Assembly: GCA_044229475.1 (NCBI GenBank)
Contig: JBGASW010000002.1
Location: 186,001-250,000 of the forward strand
DNA length: 64,000 bases
Direction: 5' to 3'
From: Fen-183 sp035430045
GTDB taxonomy: Bacteria; Acidobacteriota; Thermoanaerobaculia; UBA5066
Part shown: piece after piece, positions 1 through 7,785 of the stretch
Numbering within the stretch: the stretch's first letter is position 1
How the letters are laid out: each line of letters begins with the position of its first letter
The notes under the pieces: model-generated
The model's input: the letters and a program-made list of their open reading frames with translations, nothing else
Database searches by the model: none
Told to the model about the DNA's origin: nothing
Program-made: the position numbers and the translations under genes

Positions 1-835
1 GGGCCTGAGTCCTTCCGAGGCCGAGCCGCGCGGGCGTTCCGCGCGACAGGAGCGCGACGGAGACGTTGTCCTTCGTGCCGGCCTCGAAGGCGAGCCGATA
101 GATCTCCTCGGCCGCCTCCTGGATGCTCCCGGCCGTTTCGAGGGCCGTCAGGAAGCGCTCGGCCTCGAGAACGTCGGTGACGCCGTCGGTCGTGAGGATG
201 ACGACGTCGCCGGGACCGAGCGTCACGTCGCTGCGCACGTCGGGGACGACCTTCTTCTCCTGGCCGAGGCTCCGCGTGAGGGCGTGCGCGAACGGATTGC
301 TCGCGTCGTCCTCGGGCGCGACCGAGTCGGAGCCGAGGGCCCGCCGGTGCTCGGCGAGGGCCGTGTGGTCCACCGAGAGCTGCCGGACGTTCAGGCCGGA
401 CGCAAGGAAGATCTTGCTGTCGCCGACGTTGGCCACGACGAGGCGGTCGTCTCCGAGCACGAGCGCGAAGGCGAGGGTCGCGCCCATTCCCTTCCGCTCG
501 GCCGACGACTTCCCGTGCTGGAGGATCTCGCCGTTGACCTCGTCGATCCACCCGCGGATCTCGGTCTCGATCGCCGCCGGCGCGAGCGAGGAAACGTCCG
601 GGCGCGCGGCGAACGCCTGGACCTTTTTCCGGAGGATCTCGACGGTCAGGCGCGACGCGACCTCCCCGGCGTTGTGCCCGCCCATCCCGTCGCTGAGGAC
701 GGCAAACGCGCGCAGGCCGGACGACGGCGGCAGAACCGCGAGAATCGCGGCATCCTCGTTCGACTCCCGGCGGCCCTTCTCGGAAAGGCCGCCCGCGAGG
801 TAACGAGGCGCCTCCGCGCCGGCGTCGGCATTCAC
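1..835 (-). CDS. PP2C-family Ser/Thr protein phosphatase, 3' end outside window
   Basis: Predicted metal-dependent protein phosphatase of the PppA/Stp1 type that removes phosphate from T6SS phosphoproteins in the cytoplasm. Read from a GTG at 835, the protein shows the PP2C motifs in order: SNED near residue 25, DGMGGH near 49, a GMGAT strand, a VGDSK motif, a TDGVTD motif near the end and KDNVSVAL. These supply the acidic metal ligands. The frame stays open to base 1 (278 codons), so the C-terminus is missing or lies just outside. It starts 9 bp after the membrane FHA gene and follows a kinase-like gene, which suggests one phospho-signalling operon beside the T6SS. Confidence 0.9.
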   Translation of the reverse strand, partial: MNADAGAEAPRYLAGGLSEKGRRESNEDAAILAVLPPSSGLRAFAVLSDGMGGHNAGEVASRLTVEILRKKVQAFAARPDVSSLAPAAIETEIRGWIDEVNGEILQHGKSSAERKGMGATLAFALVLGDDRLVVANVGDSKIFLASGLNVRQLSVDHTALAEHRRALGSDSVAPEDDASNPFAHALTRSLGQEKKVVPDVRSDVTLGPGDVVILTTDGVTDVLEAERFLTALETAGSIQEAAEEIYRLAFEAGTKDNVSVALLSRGTPARLGLGRTQA

Positions 836-844
836 GAGGATTCC

Positions 845-1678
845 TCAGTCCTCTCGAAACGTCATGACGACGTCGCCGATCTCGATCCGGTCGTTGTCCA
901 CGAGGCGACGCGAAGCGTTCTCCTCGATCTCCTCGCCGTTGACGCGCGCCGGGTTCGCCCGGGCGTAGTTGATGAGCGAGTAGCTGCGCCTGTCGAAGAC
1001 GAGCTTCGCGTGCTTGCCCGCGACGGAAGCCGGGAGGAGCTGGATGTGGCGATAGGCCGGCCCGGGGTCGCGGCCGATCGTCGTCTCGACGCGTTCACCG
1101 GGCGCGGTCCGGAAGATCCGGAGCTCGACCTGCTGGTCGCCGTCCTCGATGAGGAACCGTCCCGGGAGGACGTCCAGCTCGCCCGTCGGGGGCTGCCCGG
1201 CCCGAACGCCGCCGCCCTCGGTCCATCCGGCCGGGGTCGGTCCTGCGGGCGGAGCCGGAGGGGGCGCGGAGCGCGACGGGACGTTGATGACGACGGGCTT
1301 CTTCAGGATCACGGTCAGGACGACGACGAGCGTCGCGACGAGCACGAGGACGCCGATTCCGAGGAGGATCACGACGCTCGACGGCAGGCCGCCCAGAGAT
1401 CCCGCAGCGGCCGGCCGCTCCGCGGGGGCCGCGGGTGCGGGCGTCGGCACGGGCGCCGCCGCGGGCGGCGCGGCGGCGGGCGCCGGTGTGGACAGGGGCT
1501 CGGTCGCGGGCGGCGCGACGGTTGGCGCGGGCGTCGCGGCTCCGGCCGCCGCGGGGAGCGGCGGCAAGGGGGGCAGCGTGGGGATCGGCGTCTGCGCGGG
1601 GGCTGCCGACGCCATCAAGAAGGCGGCGACGGCGGTCGCGAACAGGACCTGCTTCCGGGAGTTGCGGCCATCTCGCAT
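845..1678 (-). CDS. Membrane-anchored FHA-domain protein
   Basis: 277 aa. The start ATG at 1678 has a GAGGGAAG ribosome site. Visible layout: an N-terminal signal-like hydrophobic segment (about 10-28, ending APAQT), a Pro/Ala-rich linker (30-98), a strong membrane segment (about 99-126) ending in KK, and a C-terminal FHA-like domain (about 170-277). That domain has GRDPG, a GKHAK element and a VNGEEI element in place of the usual S-x-x-H and NG motifs. The FHA should bind phosphothreonine. If the N-terminal segment is cleaved, the Pro-rich part is outside the cytoplasm and the FHA inside. It lies between a pseudokinase gene and a PP2C gene, so a phospho-dependent switch is likely. The partner is unknown. 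Confidence 0.8.
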   Translation of the reverse strand: MRDGRNSRKQVLFATAVAAFLMASAAPAQTPIPTLPPLPPLPAAAGAATPAPTVAPPATEPLSTPAPAAAPPAAAPVPTPAPAAPAERPAAAGSLGGLPSSVVILLGIGVLVLVATLVVVLTVILKKPVVINVPSRSAPPPAPPAGPTPAGWTEGGGVRAGQPPTGELDVLPGRFLIEDGDQQVELRIFRTAPGERVETTIGRDPGPAYRHIQLLPASVAGKHAKLVFDRRSYSLINYARANPARVNGEEIEENASRRLVDNDRIEIGDVVMTFRED

Positions 1679-1719
1679 CGTTCTTCCCTCGATCCGTTTG
1701 TGCGTGCGTCGGGATCGTC

Positions 1720-2532
1720 TCACGCCGTTTTCGGGGACGGTAGCCGGACCGTCAGGAAGTGCTCGAGGTCCGGGCGGTCTTCGGGGCGTGGGGACAGGCC
1801 GAGCCGCACGAGCTCCCTCGGCACGTCGGTCTCGACGGAAGACCGGGGCGGGAACGGGAGGGCCGACAGGGCGACGGTCTTGTCGGCGTCTTCGACCGGC
1901 GAACGGCCCGGCGGGTGTCCCTCGAGAAGGACGTGGATCTGGGCGGCCAGTCGGTAGGCGAGCGCCGCGCGCCGCGACCTCCCCGGCGAACCGGAGCGGC
2001 TCTCCGGCGCAAGGAAGGGCGCTCCCTCGTCCTCGGCTTCGAGCCCGGCGAGCGCGATCCTTCCGTCGTCGCGATGGGGCTCGCAGAGGAACTCGTTCAG
2101 AGGCAGGTGCCTCGCTTCGAGGCGCACCCCTTCCCGCAGGCGCAGGAGCTCGTGCAGGGGCAGGTGGACGCCCTCGAAGCCGCATTCCAGCGCGACGATC
2201 TGCAGCTCGGCGAGAGCCGTCAGCGTACCCCGTCGCGTCCGATGCCCGCCGCCCGCGACCGGTTCGGAAGTCTGAAAGGCGATGTACGTCCGCCCGGTCA
2301 CGGCCGCGGAGCCGAAATCGAGCACGTTCGGCAGCAGCGGATGGTCGAAACGGGAGGTGGCCGTGTAGAGGGCGTCCACCGTCTGCGCGGCGCGGCTCGA
2401 CGACGAGTCGAAGCCGTCGACGCGAATCCACGCCGCGGCGCCGTCCGCCTCGCGAACCGCGCGGTAACGGAAGGGGATCCCCGTCTCTTCGGGTCCCTCG
2501 ATCAGGTCGTACCCCGGAATCCACGACGGCAT
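1720..2532 (-). CDS. Degenerate protein-kinase-like protein (pseudokinase)
   Basis: 270 aa, no signal peptide. The N-terminal part resembles a kinase N-lobe: YDLIEGP, an AWIRV strand where the VAIK lysine would be, and an HPLLPNVLDFG segment like the usual HPNIVxLxDxG. The C-terminal end RPEDRPDLEHFL resembles the end of a kinase C-lobe. The ATP-binding lysine, HRD loop and DFG motif are not visible, and the C-lobe is shortened. I infer a non-catalytic scaffold, probably paired with the downstream FHA protein (42 bp away) and PP2C phosphatase. A very diverged but active kinase is less likely. Upstream, 107 bp separates it from a plus-strand gene. Confidence 0.6.
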   Translation of the reverse strand: MPSWIPGYDLIEGPEETGIPFRYRAVREADGAAAWIRVDGFDSSSSRAAQTVDALYTATSRFDHPLLPNVLDFGSAAVTGRTYIAFQTSEPVAGGGHRTRRGTLTALAELQIVALECGFEGVHLPLHELLRLREGVRLEARHLPLNEFLCEPHRDDGRIALAGLEAEDEGAPFLAPESRSGSPGRSRRAALAYRLAAQIHVLLEGHPPGRSPVEDADKTVALSALPFPPRSSVETDVPRELVRLGLSPRPEDRPDLEHFLTVRLPSPKTA

Positions 2533-2639
2533 CGTTCCGGAATCTTAGGCCGAATGGCGGGCTGAGCGGCCCGCGCGATTTCTGTTGCGTCGCGTCGCGG
2601 GGGGCGCTACACGTCCACAGGGAAGGGCCGGCAAACTCG

Positions 2640-3386
2640 ATGGACCACGTGACCGTTCGCGTCGGAATGAAGGTCTGGGACGACGACGTCGAGATGGAGA
2701 TGACCCTCCCCGCCGGGGCTGCGCGGCTGGGGGCGCTCCTGCCGGTGTTCCAGCGTGTCGCGGACGGTCTCGTCGGCATGGCCGTCGATCGCGCGGGCGC
2801 CGAGGGGCGGTCCGTCTCGTGCCGGAAGGGATGCGGCGCGTGCTGCCGCCAACTCGTCCCGATTTCAGAGGTCGAAGCACGGCACATCGGACGGCTCGTC
2901 GAGGAGCTTCCCGAGCCGCGGCGCGCGGAGGTCCGCGCCCGATTCGTGAAAGCCCTCGAGCGCCTCGCCGAGGCAGGCCTTCTCGCGAAACTGGAGAACC
3001 GGGGGAATCTCGAGGAGGCCGACGCCCGGTCGATGGGCCTCGCGTACTTCAACCTCGGCATCCCCTGCCCGTTTCTCGAGGACGAGAGCTGCTCCATCCA
3101 CGCGGACCGGCCGATCACCTGCCGTGAGTACCTCGTGACCTCGCCGGCCGTGAACTGCGCCGATCCGAAGGCGGAGTCGATCGATCAGGTCGAAATGCCG
3201 GGAAAGACCTGGACGGCGCTGGCGCGTGCGGGATCGACCGGCCCCCCCGCGCGCTTCATCCCGTGGGTCCCTCTCGTCCTTGCGCCGGATTGGGCGTCCA
3301 GGCATCCCGACGAGTCGTCGCCGCGCCCCGTGGAGGATCTGTTCCGGGGCGTCTTCGCGGAGCTGGCGGGCCGCAAAGGCGCGTGA
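2640..3386 (+). CDS. YkgJ-family cysteine-cluster protein
   Basis: 248 aa, starting at ATG 2640 behind AGGGAAGGG. It has the YkgJ/UPF0153 signature: CRKGCGACC at residues 61-69, and later CPFL, SCSIH and ITCREY, which give about eight conserved cysteines. Family members are thought to bind zinc or an iron-sulfur cluster; the biochemical role is unknown. It is divergent from the pseudokinase operon and may share the 107-bp upstream region. No direct T6SS link is visible. Confidence 0.8.
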   Translation: MDHVTVRVGMKVWDDDVEMEMTLPAGAARLGALLPVFQRVADGLVGMAVDRAGAEGRSVSCRKGCGACCRQLVPISEVEARHIGRLVEELPEPRRAEVRARFVKALERLAEAGLLAKLENRGNLEEADARSMGLAYFNLGIPCPFLEDESCSIHADRPITCREYLVTSPAVNCADPKAESIDQVEMPGKTWTALARAGSTGPPARFIPWVPLVLAPDWASRHPDESSPRPVEDLFRGVFAELAGRKGA

Positions 3387-3503
3387 ACGGGCGTCGAACC
3401 CGCCGGCCGGACCCACCTTGGACTACAATTCGACAGACTCAGACGGTTTGAGCGCTCCGTCGCGCCGCCCTTGGCGGGCCGGAGGTCTGGAAGGAGTAGG
3501 CAC

Positions 3504-4565
3504 CTGGCTCGGAAACGTGAAACCGGGTCCGCCCCCAGGGAGGATCGAAAGGCTCCGGCAGCGCCGAAGGCCGCCGCCCCGAAGGCTGCCGTGCCGCAGG
3601 CCGCCTCCGTCCCGCTGGCCGCCGAGGAGCCGCCGGTCACGCTCGCCCGCCTGCGTCACTATCGGAAGCTGACGAAGGCCGTGTCGGCGCACCTCCGTGG
3701 GCAGCTCGAGACGATTCTCGGAACCCTGACGCCGCTGTTCCATGCCGAGACCGTCTTCGGGGACTACGTGCAGCGAAGCGTCCTGTCCGCGAAGCCCGAG
3801 GCCGACGCGGGCCCGCGCGCACAGCTCGCTCCGGACCGGTGGGGCCGCGGGTCCGAGCTGGCCGTCAAACGTGACGCGGCCGCCCCTCCGACCGTGAAGG
3901 AGCTGGAGGACGCGCGAAAGTACGCGAAGGCGAACATCTCCATCAAGGAAGCCATCAAGGGCGCCGATCGCGCGTTCCAGGACCTCGAGAGCCTGTACGA
4001 GTCCGTCGCGAAGAGGAGGCCTTACGATCTCGGGCTCGGCCTGACGCCGCCTCTCCCGATCAACACCTCGGCTCTCGAGATCCTCCCGCTCGACTATCCC
4101 TACGTCGCGCGCTCGGAGCGGCAGACGAAGCGCGTCATGGTCGCGGCCCCGCTGACGTGGATCGTGACGTACGCGGGGTTTCCTCTCTCGCGTCTGCGCG
4201 CCCTCATTGCGGACCCAAACCGCTCGCGCGACGAGCTCCAGCGCGTGCTGACGCACCACCTGCTGCTGCACGTCGTCCTGGAGCGCAAGAGCGGGCTGCG
4301 CGGACTCCTTCACGCGTTGAACTTCTCCGTGAGGACCGAGAAACTGCCGGAGTTCGGCGAGCTCCCCCTGACGGTGATCACGTCGGCGGTGAAGACCGAG
4401 CGGCCGGCCGACGAGGTCATCCTGGAAAGTACCGACCTCTCGGGCGTCGACGCGACGGAGGAGATCGTGCGCGTCACGAACGTGGCCGGCATGGTCGACG
4501 CGCGCCGCGCGCGGTTGCTCGAAATCATGGAAGCCGAGAAGTCCGGCGATAACGGAGACGCCTGA
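3504..4565 (+). CDS. Unknown protein, paralogue of next gene; probable CTG start
   Basis: About 353 aa, family not recognised. It aligns along its length with the next gene: both share an LRKLT start block, an E-x(9)-FGDY/LGDF region, GADRAF/GADAAF, PLDYPYVA/PLEYPHVA, PLTWI, and a closing ESTDLSG/ESTEISG block. This copy has a Lys/Ala-rich N-terminal tail and about 60 extra residues after FGDYVQRSV. No signal peptide or membrane helix is seen. The best start is CTG 3504 (reading MARKR), 7 nt after a perfect AAGGAG. A TTG at 3471 lacks a ribosome site and no ATG or GTG fits. It is first in a three-gene run ending in an NlpC-like protein, so a role in delivery or neutralisation is possible but unproven. 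Confidence 0.65.
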   Translation: MARKRETGSAPREDRKAPAAPKAAAPKAAVPQAASVPLAAEEPPVTLARLRHYRKLTKAVSAHLRGQLETILGTLTPLFHAETVFGDYVQRSVLSAKPEADAGPRAQLAPDRWGRGSELAVKRDAAAPPTVKELEDARKYAKANISIKEAIKGADRAFQDLESLYESVAKRRPYDLGLGLTPPLPINTSALEILPLDYPYVARSERQTKRVMVAAPLTWIVTYAGFPLSRLRALIADPNRSRDELQRVLTHHLLLHVVLERKSGLRGLLHALNFSVRTEKLPEFGELPLTVITSAVKTERPADEVILESTDLSGVDATEEIVRVTNVAGMVDARRARLLEIMEAEKSGDNGDA

Positions 4566-4598
4566 GCGTCCCGCCGCCGAACGGAGGATTCACCTCAG

Positions 4599-5375
4599 AT
4601 GGACGAAGGGTTCGATCTCCAGAAACTCCGGTCGCTCCGGAAGCTGACGCGCGCGATCGCGGAATCGCTGCGCTCGGAGCTCAGGGAACACCTGACCACG
4701 ATGACGCTCCTGCTGCGCCCGCGCACGATCCTGGGCGATTTCGTCGAGGGCAGCGTCAAGGGCGAGGTCAAGGGCGCCGACGCGGCGTTCCGCGACCTTC
4801 GCAGCCGTTACGAGTCGGTCGCCGGAGGCCGGCCGTTCGGCCTTCCGAAGGAGCTCAATCCCCCGATCGAGATCCTCAGCTCCAACGTCGAGCTCGTTCC
4901 GCTCGAGTACCCGCACGTCGCGAAGTCGGGATCGGAAAGCAAGACGGTCACCGTGACGCAGCCGCTCACGTGGATCCTCACGTACTCGGGGCTCGCCCCC
5001 ACGCGTCTCAGGGAACTGATGGCCGCGAAGATCCCCGACTCCGCGCAGGTGAAGGACGTGATCCTTCACGCGCTCGTTCTGGATACGGTGCTGACGAAGC
5101 AGCCAGGGCTTCTCGCGGTCTTCGAGGCGCTCCGATTCCCGGTCGTCACCCAGAAGCTCCCGGGTCTCGGCGAGCTTCCGGTCACGTGCATCTCCTCGAG
5201 CGTGCGGACCGTCCGCCCTCCGGACGACGTCCTGATCGAGAGCACGGAGATCTCCGGCCTGAATGCGTTCGAGGAGGTCGTGAACGCCGAGGACATCGTC
5301 GAGATGCAGGATCCCTTCCGTGAAAAGCTCCTCGAGGTCATCAAGGCGAACGCCCCGGAGGCGCTGAAAGGCTGA
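4599..5375 (+). CDS. Unknown protein, shorter paralogue of preceding gene
   Basis: 258 aa, starting at ATG 4599 with an ACGGAGGATT ribosome site 33 bp after the previous stop. It shares the whole framework of the preceding protein without the tail and the 60-residue insertion, so the two arose by duplication. The family is not recognised. Sequence features are an amphipathic N-terminal helix region (about 8-45), a strand-rich middle with LVPLEYPHV and QPLTWILTYSG, and a helical end. It looks soluble and cytoplasmic. The next gene, a putative cell-wall amidase, begins 18 bp later, so co-translation is likely. Confidence 0.75.
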   Translation: MDEGFDLQKLRSLRKLTRAIAESLRSELREHLTTMTLLLRPRTILGDFVEGSVKGEVKGADAAFRDLRSRYESVAGGRPFGLPKELNPPIEILSSNVELVPLEYPHVAKSGSESKTVTVTQPLTWILTYSGLAPTRLRELMAAKIPDSAQVKDVILHALVLDTVLTKQPGLLAVFEALRFPVVTQKLPGLGELPVTCISSSVRTVRPPDDVLIESTEISGLNAFEEVVNAEDIVEMQDPFREKLLEVIKANAPEALKG

Positions 5376-5393
5376 GGGTCGCCCGGAGGATTT

Positions 5394-6155
5394 CTGGGCC
5401 AGACACCCGCGGAGTACGCGAAACGGTATCGGACCTATCAGGTCAACGTCGGCTCACCGCCGAGAGGGGTGACGGTCGGGCTGAACTCCCTCCGCTACCG
5501 CAACGCCGCGCGGGAGGGCTTCACCAAGACGTCACCCGAGATGCTCGCCAAGGACGCTGTCGTCGGCAAGGCGGGGGCGGCCTGGACGACACGGATCCAG
5601 TCGGCGTTCAGCGGCAAGGGAAGCCCCGAGTCGATCGCGAAGGCGCTGGAGCTCGTGGCGGAGCACGAGCTGTGGGAAAAAGGCGGCATTCCCGAGATGG
5701 CGGCGCTCAAGACCCTGCCGCTGCCGATCGAGGAGAAGTTGCGTCGCTACTGCGACCGGATGTTCGGACTCGACTGCCTGGGGTTCGTCATCAACTACGT
5801 CCAGAGCCAGATGAATCTTCTCCTCGACAAGAGCCCGCTCTTCGCAGACCTGCATCACTTTCGAACCGCCCCCTTCACGCCCCGCATGACGTTGCTGAGC
5901 TTCCGGATGGGCGACATCGTCGTCTGGGACGAGCCGCCTCGACACATTGCGCTGATCGGCTCGTTGCAGAATCAGACGTTCGCGTTCCGCGTTCCGCTCG
6001 TCATGTCGGCGGCCGACGGGAACTTCGGGCCCGCGGGGCTCGTCCTCGACGACTTCACGTTGAAGGCCGACGGGGTTCCCGGGTCGTTCACGTTCGTCGG
6101 CAAGTTCGACTCTCAGAGGGTGCGCGTCTTCGGCCCGCCGATCCCGATCTTCTGA
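5394..6155 (+). CDS. NlpC/P60-like putative amidase effector
   Basis: About 253 aa from a CTG at 5394 with GGAGGA just upstream (reading GQTPAEYAKRY); from the later GTG 5469 it would be 228 aa. The domain has DCLGFV, matching the NlpC/P60 DCSGLV nucleophile motif (Cys 103 from the GTG, 128 from the CTG), then MGDIVVW and a PPRHIALIG strand supplying the His (159/184). NlpC/P60 enzymes cut peptide bonds in peptidoglycan stems. There is no signal peptide, as expected for a T6SS cargo. It follows two paralogous unknown genes. A housekeeping hydrolase is unlikely without a signal. No obvious periplasmic immunity gene is adjacent. Confidence 0.6.
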   Translation: MGQTPAEYAKRYRTYQVNVGSPPRGVTVGLNSLRYRNAAREGFTKTSPEMLAKDAVVGKAGAAWTTRIQSAFSGKGSPESIAKALELVAEHELWEKGGIPEMAALKTLPLPIEEKLRRYCDRMFGLDCLGFVINYVQSQMNLLLDKSPLFADLHHFRTAPFTPRMTLLSFRMGDIVVWDEPPRHIALIGSLQNQTFAFRVPLVMSAADGNFGPAGLVLDDFTLKADGVPGSFTFVGKFDSQRVRVFGPPIPIF

Positions 6156-6168
6156 GAAGACCCGCGCC

Positions 6169-7710
6169 TCAGCTTTCGAGCAGCGCGAGCCGGGACACGC
6201 GGTCGAGGTTCAGGGCGATTCCCTTTTCCACGTCCGCCTCGAGTGCCGCCGTGGCGGGATCTTCCCGGAGGGCGGCCGCCATCGCGCGTTCGATCGCCGT
6301 CCGGTCTCGCGTCCCGTCGAGAAGCCCGAGGAAGGTCCTCACGTGGGGGTCTTCGAGCCGAACGCTTCCGTGCATGAGGTTCGTCACGTCGGGGAGGGTG
6401 CGGGCCTGGAGCCGTGCCAGTGCGCTCGCACGGGGGTGCTCCGAGACCCGCGTGACGAACGGGCAGGCCGTGCTCCGGAGCTCGCTCACGTTGGCCCCGT
6501 AGGAGGCGAGCAGCAGGCGGAGGAGCCGTGCCTCGTCCTCCGCCGTGGCGGGTCGCCCTCCGGCCGCGGAGAGTCGCGCGCGGGCGGCGGCGAGAAGTTC
6601 GGGGAACGAGATCCAGCGCGGCGAGATCTCTCCGAGCTCGAGAAACGCGGCTTTCGAGAGCGGGTGCGGCGTCGCGAGCTCCCGGTCCTTCTCGGCCACG
6701 AAGCTCAGGGGCTCGTCGGAGGCGACGTCGGGATGAGGGCCCTTCGGCCGCGTGTTCGCGCCGACGTACAGCGCTCGAAGGACCTCGGGATCGGGCTCTT
6801 GCCGGAGGGCGGTCTCCTCGCGGCAAAGAAGAGTCTGCCGGAAGCGCCGAAACGTGAGGAAGTCCCGGTACTGCTGCTGCAGGACGAGGTTCTCGGATCC
6901 CACGTCGAGGAGGAACCGGCCCGCAGGACTGTCGGCGTCCCAGACGGCCATGTCGCAGTAGTCGGCCTCCGAGAGGAACTTGAGGCGGTGACGGCCCGCG
7001 CGCTCGAGAAAGTCGACGAAGAGGAGCGGCTCGTTGACCTCGGCGAGGTCGTCGTGGAACAGGACGGCATCCGGCTGTTTTTCCTGGTGTTCGAGCGTCT
7101 CGGCCAGGATCGCCGAGAAGACGGGCCGCTTCGGTGCGGCCTCCGCAAGGAACCGGACGAGGCCCCGCGCCTGGCCGATCCTCTCGGCGGGTTCCTCCAT
7201 GCCGCGCACGTGCCAGCGCATCATCTGTCGCATGGCGTTCCGGACGTGGCATCCGGGGAGCGCGTTGTAGCTCACGTACACGACGCCGTTCGGAGCGACC
7301 GCCTCGGCGGCGATCTCGAGGACCCTCTCCTGCACGGGCGGCGGAACCCACGAGTACAGGCCGTGCGCGACGACGTAGTCGAACGTCCCCAGGTCCGCCG
7401 CGTGCAGAAGGTCCGCGTGAAGGAGCGTGATGTTCGTCAGGCCGAGGGCGGCGATCTGCGCGCGGCCGTGCTCGACGGCCGAGCGCGCGGCGTCCAGGCC
7501 GACGAACGTGCCTCCCGGAAGGCCATAGGCCATCGGGATGAGGTTGGCCCCGTTCCCGCAGCCCAGCTCGAGCACGCGGCAGCTCCCCGGGGGAGCGGCC
7601 TTCAGGCCGTACAGGGCCGCGATCGTCGCGAGCCGGTCCGGATGGGTCTGGGAGAACGGCGACCCGGGATACGAGACCGCGTCGTAGGCGGTCGGCTCTT
7701 TTTCCGGCAT
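6169..7710 (-). CDS. SAM-dependent methyltransferase with methyltransferase regulatory domain
   Basis: 513 aa. Class I methyltransferase fold at the N-terminus: motif I VLELGCGNG (about 46-54), FVGLDAA for the acidic ribose-binding residue, and a following FDYVVAHG. The central part, with NEPLLF and a KFLSEADY block, matches the methyltransferase regulatory domain family (PF10119); the C-terminal 150 residues are helical. The substrate is unknown. The start ATG 7710 has no Shine-Dalgarno, but a TATGAT lies 11 bases upstream, so translation may be close to leaderless. It converges with the NlpC-like gene (13 bp apart). Whether it serves the T6SS is unclear. Confidence 0.8.
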   Translation of the reverse strand: MPEKEPTAYDAVSYPGSPFSQTHPDRLATIAALYGLKAAPPGSCRVLELGCGNGANLIPMAYGLPGGTFVGLDAARSAVEHGRAQIAALGLTNITLLHADLLHAADLGTFDYVVAHGLYSWVPPPVQERVLEIAAEAVAPNGVVYVSYNALPGCHVRNAMRQMMRWHVRGMEEPAERIGQARGLVRFLAEAAPKRPVFSAILAETLEHQEKQPDAVLFHDDLAEVNEPLLFVDFLERAGRHRLKFLSEADYCDMAVWDADSPAGRFLLDVGSENLVLQQQYRDFLTFRRFRQTLLCREETALRQEPDPEVLRALYVGANTRPKGPHPDVASDEPLSFVAEKDRELATPHPLSKAAFLELGEISPRWISFPELLAAARARLSAAGGRPATAEDEARLLRLLLASYGANVSELRSTACPFVTRVSEHPRASALARLQARTLPDVTNLMHGSVRLEDPHVRTFLGLLDGTRDRTAIERAMAAALREDPATAALEADVEKGIALNLDRVSRLALLES

Positions 7711-7785
7711 GGGGGGACGCGATCATAGAACGGAGACTCGCCCGCAGCCGCGTTAGACTGCGGGCCGCAGTTCGAGGAGGCCGCG

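Noticed and set aside
3424..3429. TACAAT as a -10 box for the CTG-start operon
   Set aside because: No -35 at the proper distance, and one hexamer is weak evidence.
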